From JBJXFK01 sp046155505 (lineage in GTDB: Bacteria; Planctomycetota; Phycisphaerae; UBA1845; Fen-1342): a stretch of 18,824 nt of DNA. Location: assembly GCA_046155505.1 (NCBI GenBank), contig JBJXFK010000139.1, positions 1-18,824 of the forward strand, in the 5' to 3' direction. This document shows positions 6,318-14,252 of the stretch, in pieces. Each line of letters starts with the position of its first letter. Positions within the stretch are counted from its first letter, which is position 1. The notes under the pieces are model-generated. The model did no database searches, was not told the origin of the DNA, and worked only from the letters and a program-made list of their open reading frames with translations. The position numbers and the translations under genes were made by a program.

Positions 6318-8519
6318 ATGATTGCACGCGCTTGGCACGGACGAGGCTTCTTGGGGCTTGCGGCTGCGCTTGCCGCGATCAACTTCGGGCTGGTTCACAC
6401 TGCGCCCGCATGGGCCCAGGCCACTCCCGAACTCTCGCCTGACGAGGTCGAAAAGGCCGATCGACTGCGGCAGGACTTGCGGCAGATGGTGACCATCGCC
6501 CGTGATCGCGTCTTCCCGGCGCTGGTGAATATCAAGGTCATCACGGTGCGCTACTGGGACGGCAAGGAGCAAAAGGGCCAGGCCGTCGGCTCGGGCACGA
6601 TCATCAGCCCCGACGGCTATGTGCTGACGAATTTTCACGTCGCCGAGAACGGCAAGAAATTCAAATGCACGCTGGCCGACAAGCAGGAAATCGCGGCGAC
6701 GCTCGTCGGCGAAGACCCGCTGACCGATCTCGCCGTATTGAAACTCGACCTGTCGGAGTTGAAAGACGCCAACGCGAAATTGCCCTACGCGACGTTCGGC
6801 GATTCCGACACGCTGCAGATTGGCGATCCGGTCATGGCGATGGGCAGCCCGTGGGCGCTCTCGCGAAGCGTGACCTATGGCATCGTGAACAACACCGAAC
6901 GCATGCTCGGCGGCGGCGAAGACGAGGCCGAGGAGATGCGTTTCGACCGCGACCAGCGCACCGGCATTTTCAATCGCTGGATTCAGCATGACGCAGCGAT
7001 CAACCCCGGCAACTCGGGCGGGCCGCTGGTCAATTTGAAGGGCGAACTGGTCGGCGTAAATACGCGCGGCAGCATCATTGGCGGCGACATGGGTTTTGCG
7101 ATTCCGTCGAATGTCGCCAAGTCGGTCGCGCAAGCGCTGATGACTCACGGCGAAGTGCCGCGAAGCTGGTACGGCATGTCGCTCAAGAGCATCAAGAAGA
7201 GCGGCCTCGAAAAGGGCGTGCTGGTTAACTCGGTTGACGTTGATAGCCCGATCGCGAAGGCCGGCATCAAGGCTGGCGACGTCATCACCGCGATCGACGG
7301 TAAGCCGGTGACGGTGAAATTTGCCGAAGAGATTCCGCCGCTGCTCAAGGAAATGGCCGACCGCAAGATCGGCGGCGAAGTGAAGATCACCTATGAGCGC
7401 GACGGCAAGCTGACGGACACGACCGTCACGACGGTCAAGATGCAAAAGGACCGTGGCGAAGAGGCGGCGTTCCGCGGCTGGGGAATGACTGCGATGGAGA
7501 TCACCGAGCGCATGGCGTTCCAGCGTCGGTTGGACTCGACCGATGGCGTGCTCATCAGCAGTGTTCGCAGCGGAAATCCAGCCGCGATGGCCGAGCCGGC
7601 CTTGAACGACGGCGACGTCATTCGCGTGCTCAATGGCAAGCCGATCAAGACGCTTGATGATTTCGTCAAAGAGTATGAGTCGATTATGGAAGCCGAGACC
7701 AAGCCCGAGCATGTGCTGATCGAGTTTGATCGCTGGGGCAAGAACAACGTTACGCTGATCAAGCCCCGGCCCGACAAAGAGGATGACCCGCCGCGCGAAG
7801 TCGCGAAGGCGTGGGTAGGAGTCGCGACGCAGGTGGTGAACGAGAAACTCGCCAAGCAACTCGGCAAGCCGGATGTTCGCGGCTTTCGCGTGACGCGCGT
7901 CTATCCGAAAACGCTCGCCGCCGGCACGGACCTGAAGGTGGGCGACATCATCACAATGCTCAACGACGAGAAGCTGACGCCGAAGGAAAGCACTGATAGT
8001 GGTATGTTCGATCGCATGGTGCGCAAGCTGACCATCGATCAGGAGGCGGAGTTGACCGTGCTGCGCGGCGATCAGTCCCAGGCGGTGAAGGTCAAGCTGG
8101 AGCGCAGCCGCCTGAAGCCGGAAGAGGCGCGGCGCGATGTGAATCGCGACTTCGAGCTTACCGTGCGCGAGATGACCTTCTTTGACCGCGACGACAATCG
8201 CTGGGATGACACCGTCAAGGGCGTGCTGGTTGTCGGCACCGAGTCGGCGGGCTGGGCCAGCCTCGGCGGCCTTCGCGGCGGCGACCTGATTCAGCGCATC
8301 GGCGAGTACACGATTACCGATCTCAAGACCTATCGCGAGGCGATGGAGAAGCTGACCAAGGATCAGCCGGAGCGCGTCGTGTTTGTCGTGCTGCGCGGCG
8401 TGTCGACGCACTTCCAGTACATCGAACCCGAATGGAAGGTGACGACGACCGAGGATGCGAAGGACGCCAAGGACGAGAAGAAGGACGCGCCCGCGGGCGA
8501 AAAGAAGGAGCCGAAGTGA
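6318..8519 (+). CDS. HtrA/Deg-type periplasmic serine protease with four PDZ-like domains
   Basis: An exported endoprotease expected to degrade or chaperone misfolded envelope proteins. The ATG is preceded by GAGG at 7 bases; the frame is open further upstream without a better start. A signal peptide spans residues 1-34 (LGLAAALAAINFGLVHTAPAWAQ, cleavage near AWA). The trypsin-like domain has a complete triad: His107 in VLTNFHVAE, Asp137 in DPLTDLAVLK and Ser233 in INPGNSGGPLV. PDZ-like segments follow at about 285-375, 385-480, 497-595 and 612-700, each showing a 'G...AGD.I...' type core (AGIKAGDVITAIDG, ALNDGDVIRVLNG, DLKVGDIITMLND, GLRGGDLIQRIGE). The tail (705-733) is lysine- and acid-rich. 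DegP has two PDZ domains, so four is long. The stop overlaps the next gene's GTG start. Confidence 0.95.
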   Translation: MIARAWHGRGFLGLAAALAAINFGLVHTAPAWAQATPELSPDEVEKADRLRQDLRQMVTIARDRVFPALVNIKVITVRYWDGKEQKGQAVGSGTIISPDGYVLTNFHVAENGKKFKCTLADKQEIAATLVGEDPLTDLAVLKLDLSELKDANAKLPYATFGDSDTLQIGDPVMAMGSPWALSRSVTYGIVNNTERMLGGGEDEAEEMRFDRDQRTGIFNRWIQHDAAINPGNSGGPLVNLKGELVGVNTRGSIIGGDMGFAIPSNVAKSVAQALMTHGEVPRSWYGMSLKSIKKSGLEKGVLVNSVDVDSPIAKAGIKAGDVITAIDGKPVTVKFAEEIPPLLKEMADRKIGGEVKITYERDGKLTDTTVTTVKMQKDRGEEAAFRGWGMTAMEITERMAFQRRLDSTDGVLISSVRSGNPAAMAEPALNDGDVIRVLNGKPIKTLDDFVKEYESIMEAETKPEHVLIEFDRWGKNNVTLIKPRPDKEDDPPREVAKAWVGVATQVVNEKLAKQLGKPDVRGFRVTRVYPKTLAAGTDLKVGDIITMLNDEKLTPKESTDSGMFDRMVRKLTIDQEAELTVLRGDQSQAVKVKLERSRLKPEEARRDVNRDFELTVREMTFFDRDDNRWDDTVKGVLVVGTESAGWASLGGLRGGDLIQRIGEYTITDLKTYREAMEKLTKDQPERVVFVVLRGVSTHFQYIEPEWKVTTTEDAKDAKDEKKDAPAGEKKEPK
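8505..8519 (+). promoter_or_regulatory. Shine-Dalgarno and GTGA start/stop overlap coupling the two protease-fold genes
   Basis: AAGGAG (8505-8510) lies 5 bases before GTG 8516, and the GTG shares bases with the TGA stop (8517-8519) of the upstream protease gene. This is a classic translational-coupling arrangement and it decides the start of the downstream gene. Confidence 0.8.
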
Positions 8520-9439
8520 TTTTGAACAGCAAGGCGCGCCTCGGCGCGATTGTCGTACACGGAGAGCGCACTCTGGGGCAGCAGGCGCGCGATGCCCCCC
8601 GCGCGCTTCACGGCAGTTTTTCCAGAATTCGATTGCCCGCGATCGTGATCTCCTTGCTCGCGTCGCTGCTGGCCGCTCCGGCGATGGCGCAGGCCGAGGC
8701 GGATTTTGAGAAGCTGGCGACGGCCAAGTCCGACGCGCTCGTGACCGTCAAGTTCGTGCTGCGCAGCAAGGGCGGTGGCGGTGATTCTGAAAACGAAGGC
8801 GAAGTCACCGCGGTCATGGTCGATGCGAGCGGCCTCGTGCTCACCAGCAATTCGCAGGTGGGCGGCAACCCGGCGTTTATGCGCCGCGGCTCTGCTCCCA
8901 CGCCGACCGATATCAAGGTTTACCTGGGCGGCGACGATCAGCAGGGCCTCGAAGCGCGAATGGTCGCGCGCGACAGCGAGCTTGACCTGGTGTGGTTCAA
9001 GATCAAAGAGCCGGGCGACAAGAAGTTCGCGTTCATCGACTTTGCGAAGGAGATGACGCCGAAGGTCGGCGATCGGCTCTACACGGTCGTGCGGCTCGGC
9101 AAGTATTTTGATCGCATGCCGGTGGTGCGCGAGGGCCGCGTCGGCGCGCTGGCCAAAAAGCCGCGCTCGCTGATCGTGCCCAGCCTGAATCTCGGCGCGC
9201 TCGGGCAACCGATTTTTTCGGCGAGTGGCGATGTCATCGGATTGTCGGTGGTGCAATTGCCCGATGCAGAAGAGATCGCGGCGGCAGCGTCGCCGGCGGC
9301 GTTCAGCGGCGCGAACAGCATGATTTTGCCGGCGGGTGAAGTCGTTCGCGCGACCAAGCGTGCGCTCGAGGCCGACACGGGCGAGGAACCGAGCGAGTCG
9401 CCGAGCAGCGCACCGGCGTCGGGCGACGCGAAGGAATAG
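8516..9439 (+). CDS. Exported trypsin-fold pseudoprotease (HtrA paralogue lacking His and Ser)
   Basis: Probably a non-catalytic partner or regulator of the upstream HtrA-like enzyme; the role is inferred. The 307 residues have a hydrophobic export segment at 40-58 (LPAIVISLLASLLAAPAMAQ) after an unusually long, charged N-region of about 38 residues. The body aligns by eye with the upstream protease domain: VDASGLVLTSNSQVGG corresponds to SPDGYVLTNFHVAE, so His is replaced by Ser113 or Gln114. SELDLVWFKI keeps Asp157. SLNLGALGQPIF replaces the PGNSGGPL loop, with Leu229 at the nucleophile position. No PDZ domain follows, and the tail (285-307) is acidic and serine-rich. GTG is the start because of the strong Shine-Dalgarno and the overlap. 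The fold call rests on motif spacing only. Confidence 0.88.
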   Translation: MILNSKARLGAIVVHGERTLGQQARDAPRALHGSFSRIRLPAIVISLLASLLAAPAMAQAEADFEKLATAKSDALVTVKFVLRSKGGGGDSENEGEVTAVMVDASGLVLTSNSQVGGNPAFMRRGSAPTPTDIKVYLGGDDQQGLEARMVARDSELDLVWFKIKEPGDKKFAFIDFAKEMTPKVGDRLYTVVRLGKYFDRMPVVREGRVGALAKKPRSLIVPSLNLGALGQPIFSASGDVIGLSVVQLPDAEEIAAAASPAAFSGANSMILPAGEVVRATKRALEADTGEEPSESPSSAPASGDAKE

Positions 9440-9445
9440 TGTAGG

Positions 9446-9488
9446 TGGCACATTGGGTGCCATGCCGACGGCCGTTCGCGTCGGCATG
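9446..9488. repeat. Intergenic double inverted repeat, possible terminator or dispersed element
   Basis: TGGCAC (9446-9451) pairs with GTGCCA (9457-9462), and CATGCCGAC (9461-9469) pairs perfectly over 9 bp with GTCGGCATG (9480-9488) around a 10-base loop. The two stems share two bases and so are alternatives. It follows the pseudoprotease stop by 6 bases and has no T-tract. The decamer CATGCCGACG also occurs at 3748 in another intergenic hairpin region. Confidence 0.6.
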
Positions 9489-9545
9489 CGTCGGGGACGA
9501 CCATTTCCGACGGAGCCGATTGCAAAAGTCTGATAGGGCGACCGA

Positions 9546-11159
9546 ATGGACGATTCCGCCACGCAGCCGCCGCACGCCGGCATTGAAGCGCCTACCGCTG
9601 CGCAAGGCGACGTGAGCGAATCGTCGGGCGATCGATCTGACCATCTCGCCGATCACCACTACACGCCGCTGCGCGTGATCGAAATCGTGCAGACGGTGCT
9701 GACGGCACTTATGCTGGCGTTCATCTTTCGCGCGTATTTCATCGAGGCATTTATCATCCCGACCGGGTCGATGGCGTCGGGCTTGGTCGGCGATCATGCG
9801 ACGCGCGTCTGTCCGACGTGCGGCTGGGAGTATGACTTCGGCCCGACCTCGTCGGCGCACGTTGGTACCGATCACGTCTTTCGCGGCGGCGTGCGAGTGC
9901 GTTGCCCGAATTGTCACGACATCGCCGAGCTCGACGAAAATCAGATCGTGTCCAAGGCCGGCGATCGCATTCTGGTTCACAAGTGGCCCTATCTGTTCGC
10001 GGGCCCGCGGCGCTGGGACGTGGTGGTGTTCCGCGATCCATCCGACCCGCAGCAAAATTTCATCAAGCGTCTGGTCGGATTGCCCGGCGAAGAGATCGAG
10101 ATCATCGACGGTGACATCTACACCCGCGCGGCGGACGACAGCGAGCCGCGCATTCGGCGAAAGACGGATGTCGCCCAGAGCGCGCTGTGGACGATTGTGT
10201 TTGATCAAAACGCGTTGCCGCCGCCCGATCCCGACGACGCTGCTCGCAGTCTGCAGTGGGTGCCCGATCTGGCCGAGACGAGCATCAGTGGACAGTGGGC
10301 TGGATATGACACGCGGGTCATTCGATTCGAATCAGCCGACGCGGCGCCGCGTCGGCTGCGCTTCGCCCCGGTGCGATCGCCGTATTACTTCGAAGACGTG
10401 CATGGCTACAACGGCGGTCCGTCGAGCGGCGACGGCTCGCCGCCGTATGTGGGCGACGCGCGCGTGCGCTTCACGCTGACGCCGGGATCGAGCGAGGGCA
10501 CACTGGCGATCGAGTTGGTGCGCGACACACGGCGATTTGTCGTGCTCATCGACCTGGCCGGTCGCGTGAGCCTCGAAGCGACTTCGAGCGACACGCCCGA
10601 GCGGCACGCGATCTGGGAATCGGTCAAATTGCCGGCCTTCACACCGCAGCGGGCCATTCGGGTGGAATTTGGGCATTTGGACTATCGCGTCTATGTGAAA
10701 CTGGATGGAGTTGAGGTCGCCGCTTCGAGCGATTCGCAGTATGAGCCGAACCCGTTTGTGCTGCGCGGCTTCAAGCGTACGCGACCGATCGGGTTTGAGT
10801 TGACCGGTGCGGGCGGCGAATTCGAGCTGCGCGATTTGCGGATCGACCGCGACGTCCACTATGCATTTAGCCGAAATAACACGCTTCGCGCGTACAGCGG
10901 CTCGCCTTTTGAGCTGCGCGGCAGTGAGTATTTTGTTCTAGGAGACAACACGGCCAGCAGCCACGACGCGCGCGAGTGGTACCGGGTCGGGCCGCACCTC
11001 GAACTGGATGAAGAATCAGGGCGGTATCGGCTGGGCACGGTCCGGGACGATCAGATTGTGGGGCAGGCGTTCTTCGTCTATCTTCCGGGGTTGCTTCCGA
11101 TCGATGCCGCCGGTCGGTTTCGACTCCCTGATGTTGGCCGAGTGCGGTTTGTGCGCTAG
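9546..11159 (+). CDS. lepB: Signal peptidase I with zinc-ribbon and large beta-rich insertions
   Basis: Membrane-anchored leader peptidase that removes signal peptides from exported proteins, using a Ser/Lys dyad. The ATG is preceded by AGGG at 7 bases. A cytoplasmic N-terminal tail of about 42 residues leads into one membrane helix (44-71). Catalytic Ser75 lies in IIPTGSMASGL and the general base Lys174 in NFIKRLVGLPGE. The conserved late box is YFVLGDNTASSHDAREW (462-478), and the end is FFVYLPG. Between Ser75 and Lys174 sits a CPTC ... CPNC module (Cys89, Cys92, Cys120, Cys123) that can bind zinc. Between about 193 and 455 a roughly 260-residue beta-rich segment is inserted. The 537 residues far exceed typical bacterial enzymes (about 170-330). 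As I recall, a CxxC module is a recurrent planctomycete variant. Confidence 0.95.
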   Translation: MDDSATQPPHAGIEAPTAAQGDVSESSGDRSDHLADHHYTPLRVIEIVQTVLTALMLAFIFRAYFIEAFIIPTGSMASGLVGDHATRVCPTCGWEYDFGPTSSAHVGTDHVFRGGVRVRCPNCHDIAELDENQIVSKAGDRILVHKWPYLFAGPRRWDVVVFRDPSDPQQNFIKRLVGLPGEEIEIIDGDIYTRAADDSEPRIRRKTDVAQSALWTIVFDQNALPPPDPDDAARSLQWVPDLAETSISGQWAGYDTRVIRFESADAAPRRLRFAPVRSPYYFEDVHGYNGGPSSGDGSPPYVGDARVRFTLTPGSSEGTLAIELVRDTRRFVVLIDLAGRVSLEATSSDTPERHAIWESVKLPAFTPQRAIRVEFGHLDYRVYVKLDGVEVAASSDSQYEPNPFVLRGFKRTRPIGFELTGAGGEFELRDLRIDRDVHYAFSRNNTLRAYSGSPFELRGSEYFVLGDNTASSHDAREWYRVGPHLELDEESGRYRLGTVRDDQIVGQAFFVYLPGLLPIDAAGRFRLPDVGRVRFVR

Positions 11160-11476
11160 CGGTTGGCGTTGCAGTAGTATCGCCGCGCAGGGACTTGTCA
11201 ACACTCGGCGAGCGAATCGCTGACGAAAAGTTTATGCGGCGGGCGGAAGCCGGACTTGGCGGGCAAATCGACCAGGCGGGGTCGTGCGAGCAGCGGAGAT
11301 CGACGTGTAACCTGTTTGTTTGCAACACCGTGCGCGATTACGGACGCCGGCGGAACGGACATGTTAGGATTCTGCTAAGATGCCTGCTGACAGGGATTTG
11401 AGAGCGGTCGAGCCTCGGGTGTACACCCGTACTCCACAACTTATCCACAAGCGGCGGCAGCGAGGAATCGCCTGAA
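11160..11476. other. 317-base intergenic stretch before the lptB-like gene
   Basis: No gene is supported here. It holds TGC-TAAGAT (11373-11381), a candidate extended -10; a 14-bp perfect palindrome, CGGGTGTACACCCG (11416-11429); and a single TTATCCACA (11441-11449) matching the DnaA-box consensus. One box without clustering or an AT-rich region does not indicate an origin. The roles of the palindrome and the -10 are unproven. Confidence 0.4.
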
Positions 11477-12232
11477 ATGTTGCTCAAGACCGAGAACCTC
11501 GTCAAGACGTACAACGGTCGCACCGTGGTCAACCGCGTCAGCTTTCACGTTGACGATGGCGAGATCGTCGGACTGCTCGGGCCGAACGGGGCGGGCAAGA
11601 CGACCAGCTTTCGTATGACGGTTGGCATGATCACGCCGGACGACGGGCGTGTGCATTTTCTGGGTGAGGATGTCGGCCGCCTGCCCATGTACCAGCGGGC
11701 CCGCAAGGGGATGGGCTACCTGTCGCAGGAACCCAGCATTTTTCAACGACTGACGGCGGAAGAAAATCTGCGCGCGATTTGCGAAACGACGCGCATGACG
11801 CGCGACGCGCGCGAGCGAAAGATCAACCAACTGCTCGAGCAGTTCGGCCTGTCGCACGTTCGAAAGAACATCGCTAAGACGCTTTCCGGCGGCGAGCGGC
11901 GGAAGCTGGAAATCGCCAGGGCGCTGATCACCAATCCGCGATTGATTCTGCTTGACGAGCCGTTCAGCGGCGTCGACCCGAAGGCGGTCGAAGGCCTGCG
12001 GGTAGAAATTGAGTCGCTGCGATCGAGCAACATTGCCATTCTGCTGACCGACCATAACGTACACGAGACGCTCAAAGTCACCGACCGCAGCTACGTGATC
12101 TTTCAGGGCGCGGTCATCGCCGACGGCTCGCCGCATGAGCTGATCAACAACCAGCGCGTGAAAGACGCGTATCTCGGCAACACGTTTCGAGGCGACGAGT
12201 TTCAAACCGCACAGGTGGCGCAGTCGAGCTGA
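11477..12232 (+). CDS. lptB: LptB-type lipopolysaccharide-transport ABC ATPase
   Basis: ATP-binding subunit that, in the known system, works with LptF/LptG and LptC in the inner membrane to push lipopolysaccharide toward the outer membrane. The 251 residues carry Walker A GPNGAGKTT (35-43), the Q-loop Gln84 in YLSQEPSIFQRLTAEEN (typical of LptB rather than other ABC ATPases), signature LSGGERRK (136-143), Walker B LILLDEP (156-162), the D-loop SGVDP, and switch His193 in TDHNVHETL. GAGGA lies 10 bases before the ATG. No lptC, lptA or lptF/G neighbours appear in the window, so partners must be elsewhere. A related branched-chain amino acid LivF/LivG ATPase is the main alternative, but the EPSIFQRLT and DHNV.ETL motifs favour LptB. 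Confidence 0.93.
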   Translation: MLLKTENLVKTYNGRTVVNRVSFHVDDGEIVGLLGPNGAGKTTSFRMTVGMITPDDGRVHFLGEDVGRLPMYQRARKGMGYLSQEPSIFQRLTAEENLRAICETTRMTRDARERKINQLLEQFGLSHVRKNIAKTLSGGERRKLEIARALITNPRLILLDEPFSGVDPKAVEGLRVEIESLRSSNIAILLTDHNVHETLKVTDRSYVIFQGAVIADGSPHELINNQRVKDAYLGNTFRGDEFQTAQVAQSS

Positions 12233-12268
12233 TGCGCCGCCGCGTTGCTCGACGATCCCTTGGAGCGA

Positions 12269-12586
12269 ATGGTGTCCGCGTTTGACGCGCTGGCGATAGA
12301 CGAGTCGGCCGAAGGCGTCACGTTCGCGTTGAAGGTCGTGCCGGGTGCATCCAGATCGAAGATCGTCGGGCTGCTTGGAGCCGCGCTAAAGGTCGCCGTC
12401 GCTGCACCGCCCGAGGATGGCAAAGCGAACGAGGAAGTGATTCGCGTGCTCGCAGGTGCATTGAGTGTCGCCCGCAGCGACGTTGAGATCATTTCGGGCG
12501 AAACGCGGCCGCAAAAGCGAGTGCTGGTTCGATCGCTCACGGCGGCTGAGGCGCGGGCTCGACTGGCGAACGGCAAGCAGAATTGA
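12269..12586 (+). CDS. DUF167 / YggU family protein
   Basis: Small cytoplasmic protein of a widespread family without an assigned function. The core reads LKVVPGASRSKIVGLLG, then LKVAVAAPPEDGKANEEVIRVLA, then an EIISGETRPQKRVLV strand, which are the family landmarks. The start is uncertain: TTG 12245 has no Shine-Dalgarno, ATG 12269 is used here (105 residues), and GTG 12272 has GGAG at the better 6-base spacing. All choices keep the full domain. It follows the LptB-like gene by a short gap and is probably co-transcribed. It converges with the minus-strand membrane-protein gene, with only 8 bases between the stops and no obvious terminator. Confidence 0.9.
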   Translation: MVSAFDALAIDESAEGVTFALKVVPGASRSKIVGLLGAALKVAVAAPPEDGKANEEVIRVLAGALSVARSDVEIISGETRPQKRVLVRSLTAAEARARLANGKQN

Positions 12587-12594
12587 ACGCCGGT

Positions 12595-13170
12595 TCAGTC
12601 CTCGCGATGCTGTGAGCGGCGAATCGCTCGGACGACCGTTTCATACACTTCGACCGGGCGGCCGACGTCGTCCCAATTCATGGCCGTAAAGCGATCGTTA
12701 TTCGGCGTGAGCCGCACTGTGCCGACGCCGACCAGCCGACAATGCGGCGGCATTTTTAGTTGTGCGTGGCTGATCCGGCAGAGCGGCACTTCGCTCACCT
12801 GCACCGTCATGAATCCGCTGAACCGCAGCGCCCGCCGATTGGTGAGCACATAGAGCCGGCTCGCCCATTGCAGCGATGCGAGCACGATGCGAAACACGCA
12901 CGCCCACATAAGCAGCCACACCGCCGCGGTCGAGGCCGTGGATGGCGCGTTCCAGTTCATGCCCGCGATGATCGCGGCGACGGCGGCAGTCGGCGTGACG
13001 AAACGCGCCGACACGATCGGAATGAACCAGAGCGATGGCTTGATCGAGAGCTCGATGAGTTCGCTCTTATCGAGCACGCCGACCGCGGGCAGCAGCGGCC
13101 GATCGATGGTCGCGACCGCGTCGGTCACCGCGTACCAGTTCAGCGGGATGGGCTTTCGGTCGTCGGACAT
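12595..13170 (-). CDS. Membrane protein with bacterial PH domain (YdbS/bPH2-like)
   Basis: Function is unknown. The 191 residues contain two likely membrane helices (about 47-70 and 80-103) followed by a bacterial pleckstrin-homology-type domain (about 105-185): YVLTNRRALRFSG, VPLCRISHAQLK, GVGTVRLTPNN and a closing RPVEVYETVVRAI helix. This arrangement, two helices then YxLTNRR, is characteristic of YdbS/YdbT-like proteins, several of which help resistance to membrane-active compounds in Bacillus. The ATG has GGAG 8 bases upstream. Its start lies inside the 3' end of the hypoxanthine phosphoribosyltransferase gene, with a 31-base overlap in another frame, so the two are probably co-translated from one minus-strand transcript. 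Confidence 0.88.
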   Translation of the reverse strand: MSDDRKPIPLNWYAVTDAVATIDRPLLPAVGVLDKSELIELSIKPSLWFIPIVSARFVTPTAAVAAIIAGMNWNAPSTASTAAVWLLMWACVFRIVLASLQWASRLYVLTNRRALRFSGFMTVQVSEVPLCRISHAQLKMPPHCRLVGVGTVRLTPNNDRFTAMNWDDVGRPVEVYETVVRAIRRSQHRED

Positions 13171-13721
13171 GGCATCAGCTCCGATCGCAGCACGCCAATA
13201 TGTGGATAATTGCGGTAGAAGTCGTCAAAGTCCAGCCCATATCCGACCACAAATTCGTCCGCGATGTCGAATCCGACGAATTCGACCGACACGTCCGGCG
13301 GTGCTTTGCTCGGCTTGCGCAGGAGGACGGCGGTGCGAACGGTGGCGGGCGAATATTCCCGGACCATCTGCGAGACGCGACGTAGTGTGCGACCGCTATC
13401 GAGAATGTCGTCGAGAATCAAGACGTGGCGGCCATTTACGTCGCCAGTGAGCTTCATGACGGTTTTCGGCTCGTGCGCGGTGACGGCGGCACCCGGATAG
13501 GCAGAAATTTGTACGAGCGCGATCTTCATTTTCAGCGGCAATTCGCGGATCAGATCGGCGACGAAGATGATCGAGCCGGAAAGCACGGGGACGATGGTGA
13601 GGCCGCGATCGGCGCCGTCGTAGGTCGCGGCGATTTCGCGTGCCAGTTCGCGCACGCGGGCGATGATCGTTTCGTGCGAGAACAAGACGCGGTCAATGTC
13701 CTGGTGCATGAGGCGGATCAT
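13140..13721 (-). CDS. hpt: Hypoxanthine phosphoribosyltransferase
   Basis: Purine-salvage enzyme converting hypoxanthine or guanine and PRPP to IMP or GMP in the cytoplasm. The 193 residues include PVLSGSIIFVADLIREL (45-61), the phosphate-binding loop VLILDDILDSGRTL (100-113), the purine-contacting Lys136 in LLRKPSKAP, and DEFVVGYGLDFDDFYRNYPHIGVL (155-178), all diagnostic for the family. ATG 13721 is chosen because AGGCGG stands just upstream; ATG 13709 also gives a complete domain. The open frame runs upstream to 14105, but that part is antisense to a beta-propeller remnant and shows no family sequence. It is the first gene of a minus-strand pair with the PH-domain membrane protein. Confidence 0.95.
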   Translation of the reverse strand: MIRLMHQDIDRVLFSHETIIARVRELAREIAATYDGADRGLTIVPVLSGSIIFVADLIRELPLKMKIALVQISAYPGAAVTAHEPKTVMKLTGDVNGRHVLILDDILDSGRTLRRVSQMVREYSPATVRTAVLLRKPSKAPPDVSVEFVGFDIADEFVVGYGLDFDDFYRNYPHIGVLRSELMPCPTTESPSR

Positions 13722-13980
13722 ACCGCCTGGGCGTGGAGGTGCGCCGGTTCGAGCACCCCGAGCGCCCGCGAGCCGGTTGCGTTGTCTCGCCCGACGTGAA
13801 GAGGTGATCATAGCTGCCATGCGTTTCCAACTTGTCGACGGTTTTTCGGGCGGGTTTTCGGGCGATATGCCGTTGCCAAAAGTTTGATCGCGAGACTTCG
13901 CGGGCGGCCGGGGCAGCAACGCTCCCTCGATCCCGCTTTCCGCCCGCCGCCGCGCGGCGAATTCATCCGCCACACAACGC

Positions 13981-14109
13981 CCGCACGGTCGCGAAGCGTG
14001 GCGATACGAAGTGGATTCGCCCCTGATCGCGTCGCCCGCGATTGCCCAGGGCGTGATCGTCATCGGTGGGGCGGATGGCGTCGTGTACTGCTTCGGCGAG
14101 CGCAAGTAA
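13981..14109 (+). pseudogene. C-terminal remnant of a PQQ-like (BamB-type) beta-propeller protein
   Basis: The frame ending at the TAA (14107-14109) reads REAWRYEVDSPLIASPAIAQ followed by GVIVIGGADGVVYCFGERK. This is a near-ideal PQQ-like propeller blade pair (xxWRYEV...SPAIA.GVIVIGGADGVVYCF), common in planctomycete secreted proteins. The first recognisable codon is near 13981. Upstream, the frame gives arginine- and alanine-rich junk and meets a stop at 13885-13887; neither other forward frame continues the propeller. No in-frame ATG or plausible ribosome site precedes it. The gene therefore looks truncated, with about 40 codons left of several hundred. Confidence 0.65.
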
Positions 14110-14252
14110 CGCAGGTGGTCTTCGCGCCGCAGGCGAAGATTATTGAGCCGCCGCGCCCGCGGGCGGTGCTACTTCCGTTGAGCGATCCAAAGCGGCGCGT
14201 TGCGAGCTGTGTGGCTGCGCACGTGAGTCGGTGTAGTTGGGTCGGCTCCATT

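Noticed and set aside
11416..11430. 14-bp palindrome CGGGTGTACACCCG before the lptB-like gene, sharing TGTACACCCGT with the region before recQ (3853-3863)
   Set aside because: About one perfect 14-bp palindrome is expected by chance in 19 kb, and dozens of shared 11-mers are expected between positions in a window this size. There is no further support for a common operator.
11441..11449. TTATCCACA, a DnaA-box match, as a sign of a replication origin
   Set aside because: It is a single box with no cluster, no AT-rich unwinding region and no dnaA or dnaN neighbour.
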